This document shows, piece after piece, positions 32,290 through 56,100 of a stretch of DNA of 64,000 nucleotides; position 1 is the stretch's first letter; each line of letters begins with the position of its first letter. Source of the DNA: Todiramphus chloris collaris (Eukaryota; Chordata; Aves; Coraciiformes; Alcedinidae); NCBI GenBank assembly GCA_025345505.1, contig JANVCC010000076.1:9821156-9885155 (forward strand), read 5' to 3'. The notes under the pieces were generated by a model. It made no database searches, was not told the DNA's origin, and was given only the letters and a program-made list of their open reading frames with translations. The translations under genes and the position numbers were made by a program.

Positions 32290-33850
32290 AACCACAGAAT
32301 TACTGAGGCTGGAAAAGACCTCTGAGATCATGAAGTCCAGCCTATGACCCAACACCACCGCACCGGCCAGACCATGGCACTCAGTGCCACATCCAGCCTT
32401 TCTTTAAACACATCCAGGGACGGTGACTCCACCACCTCCCTGGGCAGCCCATTCCATTGTCTGACCACCCTCTCTGTCAGGAAGGGCTTCCTGATACCCA
32501 ACTGAAACCTCCCCAGCACAGCTCCAGGCCATGCCCTCTCCTCCTGTCGCTGGTTGCCTGGGAGAAGAGCCTGACCCCCCACCTGACTCTGACCTCCCAT
32601 CAGGTAGTGGCAGAGAGGGACAAGGTCCCCCCTGAGTCTCCTCCAGGCTAAACAGTCCCCACTGCCTCAGCCCCTTCTAAGACTTTCCTTTTGGTCCCTT
32701 CCCCAGCCTCGTTGCTCTCCTCTGGACCCACTCCAGCACCTCCATATCCTTCTTGAAGTGCGGGTCCCAGAGCTGCACACAGTACTGGAGGTGAGGCCTC
32801 ACCAGTGCTGAGTGCAGGGGGAGAATCACATCCCTAGTCCTGCTGGCCACACTATTCCTGGTACAAGCCAGGATGCCATTGGCCTTCAGGGCCACCTGAG
32901 CACACTGCTGGCTGATGCTCAGCTGGCTGCAGCCAACTGGATGCAGCACCATTCACAACCACTCTCTGAGCCCAGACACCCAACCAGTTTTGAACCCAGT
33001 GAAGGGTGCACCCATCCAAGCCGTGGGCTGCCAGCTTTTCCAGGAGGATGCTGTGGGACACTGCGTCAAAGGCTTTGCTGAAGCCTAGGTAAACCACAGC
33101 CTTCCCCTCATCCACTAGGAGGGTCACCCAGTCATAGAAGGAGATGAGATTGGTCAGGCAGGACCTTCCTTTTCTAAACCCATGCTGGCTAGACCTGATC
33201 GCCTGGTTGTCTTCTGTATGTCGCTTGATGGCACTCAGGGTGGTCTGCTCCATAACCTTGGCAAGGCACCGAGGTCAGGCTGGCAGGCCTATAGCTCCCC
33301 CAATCCTCCTTCCAGCCCTTCTTGTGGGTGGGAGTCACACGGGCCAACCTCCAGTCATCTGGGACCTCCCCAGTTAGCCAAGCCTGCTGATGAATGACAG
33401 AGAGTGGCTTAGCCAGTTCTTCCACCAGCTCCCGAGGATGAATCCCATCCGGACCCATGCACTTGTTGGGATCTAAGTGGCACAGCAGGTCACGAACTAC
33501 TTCCTCCTGGGTTACAGGAGGGGCATTCTGCTCCCCTTCCCTGCCTACCAACTCAGGAGCCCAGCTGTCCTGAGGGTATCTAGGCAAAGAGGGTGTTAAG
33601 CACCTCAGCTTTTTCCTTATTTTCCCTTACTCTGTTCCCCCCTCATCCAATAAGGAGTGGGGACTTTCCCTGACCATCCTTTTGCTATTAATGTCTTTAT
33701 AAAAGCATATATATATATTTTTTTAATTATCCTTAACAGAGATGGCCAGATTAAGTTCTAACTGAGCTTTTGCATCTCTAATTCTCTTCATACATGACCT
33801 TAAAATATCCTTAAATGCTTCCAATGCTTTTTGGGCCAGGGGAGAAGGAA
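32290..33850 (-). mobile_element. CR1 LINE with frameshifted ORF2 and internal deletion, antisense
   Basis: The 3' end begins at the CCACAGAATTACTGAGGC block. On the minus strand, about 33,830-33,740 reads as the linker (RDAKAQLELNLA). Next, 33587-33189 reads as the start of the reverse transcriptase (CMGPDGIHPRELVEELAKPL, VTPTHKKG, SYRPASLTS), and after a frame change 33253-32930 continues (SSQHGFRKGRSCLTNLISF, GFSKAFDAVSHSILLEKL). Sequence then jumps to the region near the ORF2 end ([38 protein letters not shown]) on 32952-32677. The segment carrying the catalytic aspartate pair is missing. The copy cannot be active. Confidence 0.85.
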
Positions 33851-34091
33851 AGTCTGCTTGAGAGTCTGGTAACAGTCCTGTGTCCCACGGGGGCTGTGCA
33901 GGTACCGAATCCCCCCTTGTAGGGGAAGGATTTGGAGCAGGAGCACCAAGCCAGCCCTTCTGCCTCGCTTCCTGCTTGTCTGTGTCCTTGCTGTCTTGCC
34001 ACCACCCCAGAGCACTGACTGGAGGTTCTTTTGGCACTGAATCTTCCAAGTCTACACAGAGCTCTGGGTCTCTTGGCAGGAAGATGTGCAT
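33851..34091 (-). other. open minus-strand frame continuous with CR1 remnant, identity unclear
   Basis: A minus-strand frame (34091-33723) is open for about 120 codons. Its carboxy part is CR1 ORF2 linker. The first 80 codons are proline-rich (SALGWWQDSKDTDKQEARQK, SVPAQPPWDTGLL) and I do not recognise them. They may be other retroelement sequence or chance. Confidence 0.25.
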
Positions 34092-34186
34092 TTTTAAGGG
34101 GTAACATTGAAATTCTCAGTAAAATGTTTGCCCTCAACAAGAAGAAACTTAGAAATGTTTCTAAGTTTTGTTATGGTTTATTGTTG

Positions 34187-34292
34187 GTGGTGGTGTTTTG
34201 TTTTGGGGTTTTTTATGTTGTTTTGTTGTTGGTGGTGGGCTTTTTTTCTGGGGGGTTTGTTGGGTTTTTTTTATTCTTTTTTCTTTAAAAAA
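34187..34292. repeat. G/T-rich low-complexity block
   Basis: About 100 bases made almost wholly of G and T, with GGTGGTGG and TTTTTT runs. No coding or transposon identity. Confidence 0.85.
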
Positions 34293-35949
34293 TGGCAGGA
34301 CAGTGCAGGCTTCAGAGCTTGAGAACTGAGATCAGACACATACCAGGAAGTGTGGTCTTTTCAGTTACTTACTGGGTTGCATTTTCCATTTGCAGAGCTT
34401 GATGGTCGATCTTTATGACCTCCTTCCTCTCCTCCCACTGCCTCTTCTTCGTCTGTCCTTTCCGCAGCTTGAATGCTTGTGGGAGCAGCTGATGAGCAGC
34501 TCCAGAGACGTGCAGGGAGAAATGGAGCTGTGCATTTGGTGGGTCTGGCAGCTGAGGTGCTGATGCAGACTCTGCCACTCAAAGCAAGGACATGAGACCT
34601 GCAGTTGGGCAGAGGGCCTATCAGGTCTATGTGGACGTGCTACTGCCCGTGTGGAAACCCACGTGCTCCCTCGAGATCAGTAGGGAGTGTGTCTCTGTTT
34701 TCATCAGCTGTTTAATGTTGTGTGCTGCTTGGCTTCTCAGTTTGCTGATTATCACTTTGGAATTTTCTTTTTTTTCCCAAGAAATTGGTGGCTTTTGACC
34801 TTCTGCTTTGAGCCTTCCCATATCTATCAACACCAATGGACTGAGCAATCAAAAATCTCTACTAAGGTCAGCGTGGCCCTCCCTTACCAGCTGTCCTTGG
34901 AGAGAAAAGGGCTGCTGTCAACACAGACACCTCCAGAGGTGCTTTCTCCACTCCTGCTCAAATGTTCTTGCTTCCTCCCTCACCTTCAGGCACGAGCATG
35001 AACCAACAGAGAAATCAAAGGAGCAGGCCGAGGAAAAGTCTAACAGCAAACCTTGTTCTTCCATGAGACTGAAAGCTGTAAATTCTGGTGGTTCCATTTG
35101 AGCCATGTAATCCAGATCCCTTTCTCTGAGGTTTTTAGATGAAGAGGACTTGTCCAAATGGCTCCAAGGTGCCGTCCCTTTTCTTTCAGGTTTTCTGCCC
35201 CGCAGCTGGAGTCCCAGCAGTCCGGGGTGCCTTGGTTCAAACAGGGCTCCTTGGTTTCCAGGCTTCCTGCCTGGGAAGCCTTTAGTATCCCAGCTGGAGC
35301 CAGGTTTGCCAGGCTCTCCTTTCTGCTCGCTGCTCAGGTACGCAGGAGAACCCGGGAGGAAATGGGCGGGTTTCTGCCAGAAAATTCAATTAAGCAAGTA
35401 CATTCCCATGAAATAGTTTGATTCTGTTCAACTGGCATTTTTCAAATGGAAAACCGTTCTATCAGAAAGCTTGTGTCCAGCTCTGCTCATTAGTGCATCC
35501 ATCCATGAACAAAAGGTAGCTTGTGCTGGAGACCAGTAATTGAAATGCCTAAATCCCTTCCACGGAGAGCAGAGCAGAGAGTAATGCTTTGGTGTCTGGC
35601 TCTTTAATTTTTTTTTTCTGCAAATATTGAATGTTACAAGACCCCTGTTAGACCAGTATTACTGTCCCCATGGGCAGGCAGACACAGGGCTGAGACAGGG
35701 TGGGGAAGACCTTGGCCCTATAGGGAGTCAGTGCACACTGATGAGCTGCAGCCCAGACAGCACCCCTGCTTTTACTGACTGCACAGCTTTGCTGATAGTC
35801 TTGGAAACGCCTGAACTAACACTCATTCACTCGCTTTGCAAGGGGGAGGAGAACACAATTCACACACGAGAACAATGTTTTAGCTTTGTCACTTGAACAC
35901 CATTGCTGACAGCATGCGTCGGTCTGGTAAATCAGTCAGAATTCAAGGC

Positions 35950-37396
35950 TTCACCCACTGAACAAGTCTTTAGTACTTTTAATGCCAGTTGAGAATTACA
36001 ACTTCCATTTAAAAATTACACTTTTCATAAATACACTGACTTTAGCATTAAGTATCTTACATGCCACTGTATTGTATTTTAAATACAATGTAAACATCTC
36101 CAAATGCTGGCCATCTCACCTTTACCTGTGCAGTTTTTTTGGACACTTGGGAGAGGGGTGGGGAATGTGAGGGAAGAAAGAATAGATGAATGAAAAGAAA
36201 ATGCACCCCGGAGTACTTTGGCTGCTGTTCCTGAGTTGGCCCGAGTACTTGCACTGGCTCCAAGGTCCTTACTGCTCCTTTTGTTCCGGCGGAGCGTGCG
36301 TGTTCTTGACACACTGTGCTCGGGGCGTGGGAGGACGCTTGGAGTTGGAAAGGGGGAGTGGTGAAGCGAGCAGAAGCCACGCGTTCCTGAGGAAGATAAC
36401 ACTGCGGTTCCTTTGGACGTTAATATTGGAAGGGGCTGTACAGCTTCTGCTATTTCAGCAGGACTGCTACTTGAGCGGAGGGAGAGCTGCTCACCTCCTG
36501 CCACAGAACTGGAGTTGCACCCACAAGTTAGTTGGGGGATGAAAGTTGATCCCGGCAGCTCAAACTATGACACAATTTCAGAAAAACACCCTGACCTCTG
36601 GTGGAATAGTTACGAGCTGCATGTTGCACACATCTCCCCATTAAACAAGGGTGTGTTTGTTGGCCAAATGAGTGGCCTTACCAGTGTAAGAAGCCGAGGA
36701 AAACTTTCCCCTCCTTTCCTAAATCCAGTAAGAGGTTTTTTTAGAGCCTTGCTGCTCAGTTACAGCCAGCTTCTTTTGGAAATGGCTTTAATAGTGGGTA
36801 AATAGCTGATACCACAGCATGGAATAGCACAGAATTCTGATTTAAATGAGTTAATACTAAGAATGGTCTAATTCTTTGGCCTAAACCTTGGCTTAGACCA
36901 AGGTTCTTTTGGGAAATGATGGCCTGAGCCAACACTCGACACGCCTGTTGCAAAAGTGTTCAAGCCAACTTCACGTAGCTCCTTGCCCTAATTTGGGTCT
37001 GAATTGACAGACCTGCAGCAATAGAGTTGGTGCGTAAACATCCCTTACAACTGGACAATAACAGGACCATGGAGGTACAGTTCAAAAAACAGCACCAAAA
37101 AAAAAAATAAATAAAAAAGACACAGCCTTGGACTTAATCCCTTGTAAACAGAAGAAAAGCAAATCAAAAGAACTGTCCCCCTCAAACCACCAATGAGCAA
37201 ATCGTCAAGAATTCAAACCCGGAGTTACTTGCAAAGTCTGTGTCCGTGCCTGGAGGCTGCAGCAGCATCCCAGGGGCTGGTACTTCCAGAGCCGTGGCAC
37301 TGCTCTCCGCACGCTGCCAGGCCACCTCTGCCTGCTGTTAACCCACCGCTCTGCCCAGGCTGCGCTTTCCAGAGTCTCTCCTCACTCCCTCCGAGG
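35950..37396 (-). other. likely 3' untranslated region of the TMEM178-family gene
   Basis: Downstream of the stop codon at 37397 the minus strand has no further exon and no transposon. Possible poly(A) signals on the minus strand are ATTAAA at 36792-36787 and at 35983-35978. There is no canonical AATAAA, so the extent is a guess. An A-rich run on the + strand (37098-37120) appears as T-rich in the transcript. Confidence 0.35.
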
Positions 37397-48162
<10,766 letters not shown>

Positions 48163-48560
48163 CTTATCGCGCCGGGGGCGACAGGGGCGGGCGCTTCCCC
48201 TGCAGCCCGGCTGGGGGCCTCCGCTCGCCGCGCCGCCCCCGGAAGCGAAACGGGGCCAGCGCCCCCGGCTCCCCGACGCCGGGCCCCGGTGCGGGCTCGG
48301 CCAAGGCGCTCCAGGGCCGGTCCCTGAGGGGAACCCGGGGCCGCTCGCCGCCTCCCGGGGGCAGCGACCGCGGTAACCGGCGCAGCCGCCCTGTTTACCG
48401 GGGCAGGGAAGCGTCCCGGCGCAGAGCGGGGGCCCTGGGCCGGCCGGTAGCAGCGGCAGCTACCGGGGGGTGACCGGGGGAAGGTGCGGGCGGCCCCCGC
48501 CCCCCGCGCCAGCGCTGCCCGCCGGAGCCGCGGGGCAGAGCCCCGTCCCGCTCTCGGGGA

Positions 48561-51500
48561 GACGCCGCGGGATCAAGCGGGTTTTAGACACGGACGGAAA
48601 TCCAGGCACCGCTCGCAACAGCGGTTGCGGGCACGGTGATCAGGATTTCTCCTCCACCTCCGGTATCAGTTAACAGAAAATAAGGCCTGAAGAGCAGGAA
48701 AACATCAACCCATTTTGTGCAACGGGAAGCAGGCTAAATCCAAGCCCTTAGTTAAATGCAACCGTTCCAAGGGCACAAAACCCCTTTTGATCCTGCTTGT
48801 TCTCCAGGTCTCCTCCCCTTGCAGCACTAACAGTCCCCAAGGCCCATTGTTAGGGCATCATCTTTTTTATTAGGGGCTCCAGCTACAATGACCTAGCGCT
48901 ACGTTAAGTCAAAATTACAAGTTTAATGTGCAGTTTTAAAATCCATAGCTTACTATCTTACAAGTACTTTTTTTCCCAGTAGCAACTGTTCAACTGTAGG
49001 AGATTCAGATTCTTCACCCCCGCCTTGGCGCTTGGCTCTCTTGGCGACACCAAGCACAACCTAAACGTCCTCCCCCGGGACCCTGCCCAGAAGAGAGAAG
49101 CTCTCCCCAGAGCCCTGTGCCTGGGGGAAAACATGCAGCAGCCACAGACAAAGCTTGTTTCAACCACATTTCAGCGCGATCCTCTTCAGCAGTTTGCACT
49201 GGACAGATGGGATTACCATCCATGCATCTGCACATTAGTGCCTTCAAGGCAGACAAAGTGAAAGGGCTGCTGTCAAAAGAATTTTCTTACACATACCAGC
49301 TAAATTAAGTCTTCCACGTCAAGAATGAAAAATAATTTTCAAATACCATCACTGCTCTAGGGGTAACATCAAAAAAATCCTACAATTTTATCAGCTCTTT
49401 CCTGTAAAGACCCAAATACGTTTCCTAAATCTGCAATCCCCTTACATCACCCTACTCTCTACATCAGTTCTTCAGGTTAGTTTCAGAAGACGGGCTTCAG
49501 CAAGACCATCACCTTCAAAAGTTCCCCTGTATGAGGCTCCTTCCCATTTTTCTCCTTCCCCCCTATGCTACTGCAATTGTGCCACAGCCACTCTTTGTGG
49601 AGCCTGATTAATGCCCGTTATTTCTGATTATTTCTGAGTAGGAAAAAGGGATGATTGAGGGTCACATGCCAGCCCCCCAGGCAAGGTACCAGCACAGTCA
49701 AAGAGCACTGCATGGTGAAGCCAGGGACAGAGGCTGCTGGTAAAGTCTCCAGAGCGTGAGGTTGTGCCCTCAATCACCTATCCACCTTCCTCTTCTTCCA
49801 GCTCTCGGGTTATGGTTTTCCTTTGCTACAGACCGAGAGCCACATACTACCATTCCATATTTATAGGCTGAACATCTTTCCCGTGAAGAGTGGAGTAAGA
49901 CCTGCTCTGAACCTGTAGTTTTCAAGGCTAGAGAAAAATCGCTGTAGTCCTTTCTAGGCAATTCCTACATATGATGTTTGATGAGGGTGCTTTTGTCCCA
50001 CATGGCAGGTATCCAGCTTAGTGTTAATTTATACCAGAATGGGGTTTGAGTTTTTTTAGATTAAATAACTGAACACAACCAAGTACGGTTGCAAAACTCT
50101 CTGGAGAGTCCATTACCATGCAAACCCTTCCCTGAAAGAGGAGGCACTCACTTGGTGACAATTTTCAGGGAATCCAGACCAGTAGCCAAGAATTATGATC
50201 AGACCACACCCCTTCTGGTCCACAGTGCCATGGCAGCAGGAACAGGAAACTGGCTTAGAACAGTTTCTTTAAATTGTGAAAGTCTGAGGAGTAAAAAGGA
50301 GGGCAATAGAGAGCTCTAGACTAATTCTGAAATACTGGTCTCCAAATGAAATTTGAGTTTCACTTCTAATTCAAAGAAGTAGTTTCAACAAACAAAAAAC
50401 AGAAACAAACAAAACACAAATCCACATGGAAAACCATTTATTTCATCTCTATTGTCCCCACGCAGAGCAGACCAATATAGATGAAGGGGGAAAATGCATA
50501 AGAGCAGCTGAAAAAAAATAGAGCTAGAAAATACAATTCTCTCTGCATTTCCAAAAGTGACAAATGCGGTGGAGTGACTCTTAATCTCCTCCCAAGGCTC
50601 TCCATACTCAGCCCCAGGACTGACAGAGTGGAAAACTAACAAGCCCCTCCCTCCAACAAGCCCTGTGCTACCTCCTGCCAGGGTATCTTCCCAAGAACTG
50701 CAGACTGTCCAGGCCTGTGGTGGCAGCCAAGAAAAACAACTCCGAAATTCTTTCCTCGGTGTCATCATCCGCTTTGCGTTCCCGAACGCCAAGCACGAAA
50801 TCCTGACTGCGGTTTTCAGTCTTGGCTAGGCTCGGTGCTGATGCAACAATGACAACTCCCAGGCACTCACCTGGCACTGCCTCAACTTAAATGCCAGCCT
50901 TATTTTGAGGAAGGCATCTTGAGAAACAGCAGGCACATCCTTCTTTGCAAACCTGCTTCCTCCAGAGCACCACTACTGAGCCCACTCACCTGCGTTCCTG
51001 GCTGGGGAAGAGTGTGTGTGTGTGGGGGGGGGAACACCAAAGCTCAAACTAGAGGCTTAGCACACTCCCCCGCTCCCTGCAGGCTAATCAGATGAATTCC
51101 ATCCTCCTTCCAGGAAAGCAGGAAGTGGATGAAGTGGATGCTACCTTCAGATTTCGTGACAATTGGATGAGAGGGAGTAGGTGGCAAAAGGAAGGAGACT
51201 GTGTAAAGAGGAATAAAAATTTGCATTGAGCCTCCCTCATTGTTGCATTAAACACGTTACTGATGAAAGCCTGGGGTAAGGAAACCTGAAAAAAATTTCA
51301 GACAGTGGCTCCTGGGCAGAGAGAAACTGCAAGCACAAGGCTCTCCAGCACTCTCTGGAAAGTAGGACAAGAGCTGTCATAAAAAAAGAACTGTGTCAAC
51401 AGTTCAGGAATCTCTTAGGGAAATAAATGCTTCTGCTGTGGGCAGCACACCTGCCTCGTTGCTCCAACCTGAATTGCCCTCTCAATGGAGGAGCGCTCTT

Positions 51501-52690
51501 GATAAGGCCCTGTGCAGACACAACAGTTGTGCTCATTTACAAAAGCTTTAACAGAGACAAATTAGTGCAATTCACACTGTGGCACCTGTTTTGTGTTCAG
51601 TGACTCTGCTAGTTCAATTAGACTCATTTTTCAACAAATTTAAGCAAAGCAAGGATAAGCTCTGCAGAAGGGATGGTCTAGTAACTGCACATCTGTGTGG
51701 TAACGAAACATCCCTGTGGAATGAAGGCCTGATCAGACCCATGGGGTGGGATGCAGGAAAGCACTAGAACTGTCATTTATTGGTCTCCAATTGCCAAAAT
51801 TTGATCTCAAGCGTCACACAACAGAAAACTCCTCCTAAAATGTATGTATTGTCACCCTTTCATATCCCCTTCTCTGGTTACTTCGCACACAGTTTTTCTA
51901 GACACATTTTTTAAATCTTTTTCACCAGCAGTTGCACCCTTCCCATTTCACCCTCCCTCCAATATTCCTTGCTGCTGTGACCCTTCCTTTAAGGGCCGTC
52001 AGTATTCATCCCCAGCAGACTAACTCCACTGGGAGGTAACAAGCCTGGTAACAGGCTCCCATCTACATTTTTGGTTATCGCACGCTCTTAAATAGTCTAC
52101 ACTGAACACAGGAAAAGCTAACGTGGGGTTAATTTGCTGCTGCTCAGGCTGTAGTGCTCAACTATTGCCCAGACCTCTGCCATGGCAGTCTAGGACTGCT
52201 GTAGCATGCTGGGCAGAGCTAACCTGCTGCACCTCCAGAAAGCGGTGTGGGGCAGAAGGTGGGCGAGTCAGGTCTCAAGAGTGGTCTCAGAGCCATGTTC
52301 AGCTAATGGTTTTAAGGAGGGAGCTCAGTCACAACAGCTACGTGGCTTTCCTTCCAGATTCAGGTGAGCTGGTAGTACAGCAACAGAAGCACTCACTGAC
52401 CTTTTTTCAGATAGAGTCAGGCTGTGCTGCCAGCTGGAGTGGTTGGAGCTGGTGCAAGTCACCTCCAAGCTGACCCATTTAATTGTAGTGACCTATTCTA
52501 AAGTGCCTCAAGCTTCCGGCTCGATTTCAACATAAATAAAAAACAGACCAAAGAGGTGGGACTGCTGAGGCTAATGCTACCTCTAGGAACAAGTGATGTC
52601 AATGAAAAGCTGGAGATAAGTTGGAAAACGTCCTTTCCCCTCTACCTCATAGCACCGTTAACTTCTCATGGGCAGGGAATTCCGGTAAAG
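48561..52690. other. intergenic region between the TMEM178-family gene and SLC39A13
   Basis: No coding frame with recognisable homology and no clear transposon. It holds a short GT/G microsatellite near 51,010-51,032 and A/C-rich patches near 50,385-50,425. Confidence 0.5.
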
Positions 52691-52697
52691 CTGTTAG

Positions 52698-52703
52698 TTT
52701 ATT
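52698..52703 (-). terminator. candidate SLC39A13 poly(A) signal
   Basis: TTTATT on the + strand is AATAAA on the minus strand, about 475 bases after the SLC39A13 stop codon. It is the first canonical hexamer I find downstream. Confidence 0.45.
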
Positions 52704-52917
52704 GTTGCTTTGTCATCCCTGTTCTGCATTCGGCCCTTAGAGTGGCAAGAAAAGTCTTTCCTCTTCATCAGCTACAGGAATCATCTCTGTTGTTTTTCCA
52801 CACAAGAGCTTGGGAGGTGCCGTTTCATCAAAATGAACCAAATGAAACATTGTCCATTCACTGTTGAGCAGTCGTTCAGTTCATTTCTGCTCACTGTATC
52901 TTTTGCTCCATAAAAAA

Positions 52918-52962
52918 ATTAAAAACAAAAACAAAACAAAAAAAAAAACCCCAAACAAAACA
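52918..52962. repeat. A/C-rich low-complexity tract
   Basis: A run of AAAAACAAAAACAAAACAAA followed by more A and CCCC, in the probable 3' untranslated region of SLC39A13. Confidence 0.8.
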
Positions 52963-53175
52963 GAAGCCCTGATGTGTGGATTTTAGCAGAACAGGGATAG
53001 GAGAGCCAGGGAATGAAGTCCTGCACACCCGGACCTCTTTCTCACCTGCATCTCATACTAGCAGCCAGACCTGCACGCACACACACAGGAAGTAACTTTA
53101 GTGTTCCTTATTGCTTTATAACAGCTCAGAGTCACGGTGGTGGCTCTGGGAGGCATCATGAGGTCTGCGCAGAGG

Positions 53176-56100
53176 TCACTCAGTTGTGAGCGAGAGTAGC
53201 ACCATGACTGTAATGCCTGTACACAGGAGCAGAATTTGCTGCAGGGAGTTCCTGGGAAAGAAACAGCAAAATTAGGAGGAGCCATAGACAAATCCCAATA
53301 GGCAACAGTGTAGAAGCTCATGAATAGTTTGTTCTTTGCCCTTCCAAATCTACCACAAGGAGAACAGCTCTATGAAGTCACTAAGACAGCGGAGAAGACT
53401 CTCCCAGCACCCCGAGCAGAGAAGTTGTTTATAAACTGACAGGTATTTGTTTCACTCAGCAGCAAGGCCCAACTTCCAGCCTTCAAAATCAATTTAAGCT
53501 GATTTGGTTGGGTAGCTACCCACATCCGTACTCCATTCTGCCCTCTCACAAGAGAGCCAGCACCTCTGCAGCATGTTCACCAGTGCTTTAGGGACCTCAC
53601 CCAGCTAACAACTACAGTTACAAAAATAAAAAATAGAAGCTGATCAATCTTGACATTCTTTTAGCAGCATCTCTCTCAGGCTTGTGCTGGATTGAAGCAA
53701 CTATGTACCTACCAACTCTGCATTCTCTGCCAACAGCTCTGCTGCACAAGAAGTTACCAACCCAAAAGCAAGCTCCCAACTGGTCATTAACATTTCTCCA
53801 CCTAAAGTTCCTGCTGCCTCAGATACAATTGCGGAGCTGTTTTCTGAGCAATTCCTGAACTGTTTCAGTCAAAATGAACTAGGTGAGGCAAGGCTTCTTA
53901 TTTAAACTATTGAAAATTACCCGTTTCCTTACAACTGAAATAGGAGGGAATGCTTAGAGGCATTTTGGCCAGCAGAGCTGAGACAGCCTTTACTGTGGTA
54001 CAGCTGGATTTGCACCTGCTACATACAGCCTTAGTCAGACTGCAGGAAACTAGACTACTACAGATGATGGGAAGCCAAATATACCAGAACATATACACCA
54101 GTGCAGAACAGGGATGATTGAGGTGGGATAGAATCACAGACTATCAAAAGCTGAGCAATAAAGACAAGAAAACTATTTTTTCTAGTCACACAGCAACAGA
54201 GACATCCGATCAAAGTTAGTAAGCAATTTAACATCATTTAACACAGTGCAGTCAAACTGTGCAAACTTGCTGCCAAAGATTGCAGAAGCTGAAAATGATG
54301 GATAGGGTCAAAAACGAATGAGAGAAGCACGTGAAGGATAGGCTCACATGTGGTTATCAGATATGCACACCTCTATGGGGTTCAGACAGTTGCTAAACCA
54401 GTACATGCCAGAAGCTGACCAGACAGAGGAATGGGTCAACTTACTGGACATGTTTCTGAACAACCTGCTCTAGCTGGCCATGCTACATTCTGTGCTACCA
54501 CATACCACTATCTTTGGGACTGACCCAGCTGAAGGTTCTATGTTTTACAGGGTCTCTGTAGTCCCATAAAGGCAGCAGATAGCACAGTAGTTTGTCCAGA
54601 TTCCAGCCTTGCCCATGGGATCTGAAAGGCTGGCATTCACGTGCTCCCAGACAGGTATGGGGAAGGGTTATATCCCTGCTCCTTGGCAGCAAGAACTGCT
54701 GGCACAATACAGAAGGGAGCACCTACCAAGGATTCTTTTCCTCCAGGAGATCAGGCACAACATTTACCAAGGCAATATACAGAAATCCTCCAGATGTGAA
54801 GGGGAGGATCCAGGCTACTGTTTCCCCTGCACAGATACAGAAAGCTTTTGTTATTACTGAGACAAAGCCATGGGAGAGAACAGAGAAGAAAAAAAGATAC
54901 ACACAGGGGGATGACAGGGTGCCCCTCCTACTCCTACAGAAGTACCAGGGAGCCTTACCTGCTCCTTTTGGTGACTGAGCACATATTGCAAAGCAGGCTC
55001 CCAGAATCCCCCCCAGAGCTGTGGAAAGCTGCATCTTGGCTGCACTCCAGCGGTCAAAGCCAGCCCGAAGTAGGATTGCAAAGTCTCCAACCTAAGAAAA
55101 GCAAGAGATGACAGTTAACCCATATGAACATTCTCAGTTACAAAGGCCACCCATAACAAGACCAGCACTTCAAGACTCTTTCGAGATTTCCACGTTGCCA
55201 GTCTCCCAGAAGGAGCAGCTTTCAAAGGGAAAGGACAACATTAACGAGACCCTGTCATCTTCTCAGTAGATGAAGCACCCTCGTAATCCCTCATAATGTC
55301 AGGACACAAAGCTCTCTCACCTCGTGTGGAATTTCATGCAGGAGAATGGCCATTGTGGTTAGGAACCCAACCTACAGCAGAGCAGAGAAGGTGATTAGGA
55401 AAGAGTGCCCCAACTCCGAGAGCTGAGACTTTCATCAGCATGTCAAGATCCCGTCTCCAAGTTAGGATGTGTTACTCAGAGCTCAGAACTATTTGACAAA
55501 AGGGGAGGTGAGCCAACCCTTCCCCTAATGCCAGTACAAATGACTAACATACATATCCCCAGACTGAAGCAGCTCTGCATCAGAGGGTCAAGACAGAGTT
55601 GCTTTTTACTGTAGTCTCCATTTTCTCAGAAACTTCCAGAAAATAGGAAGGAATTCCTTCTATCTCTGGATGTTTTTTTGCATGTTGCATCACACTTTAG
55701 AACAGACCTCTCCAGTTCAGCACACAGATGGTGACAGAAGCATTACCTTTCTGCTAACCAAGAAGCTGGCTGCCACTGCCAGGCCATGTGTGAAGTTATC
55801 AATGGTATTTGCCAGCAGATTGAGGTATCCACTAATCTGCAAAGAGAAGGAAGAGCCTCTGATAAAGGAAGAGACATAAAAAAGATAAAACAGACTTAAG
55901 ACACAGGTTATACAGAGTCACGGTCAGATGGGAAAAGGTCAGGGCATGGAACTTCTGTTGAAGATCTTAAACCATGTCAGCACTCAAGTAGTAAATTAAG
56001 ACTTAGGGTATGCATGTGTTGTCTCAGATTACAACAATCATCTTATGCAAAGGACAAAGAGCTCCAAAAATGGAAAATGAGAAAGGAAAAAGAAGAAAAC

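Larger units (their letters stand above)
23239..35950. other. intergenic region with CR1 fragments, no supported gene
   Basis: Between the PSMC3 poly(A) signal and the likely 3' end of the TMEM178-family gene I find no frame with recognisable homology or a splice-consistent exon series. What is recognisable is CR1 of several ages in both orientations, each listed separately. Stretches such as 24,000-26,350, 28,750-32,280 and 34,300-35,950 appear unique and non-coding. Confidence 0.5.

Noticed and set aside
37098-37120. AATAAATAAAA on the + strand as a poly(A) signal
   Set aside because: No + strand gene ends here; the flanking gene is on the minus strand.
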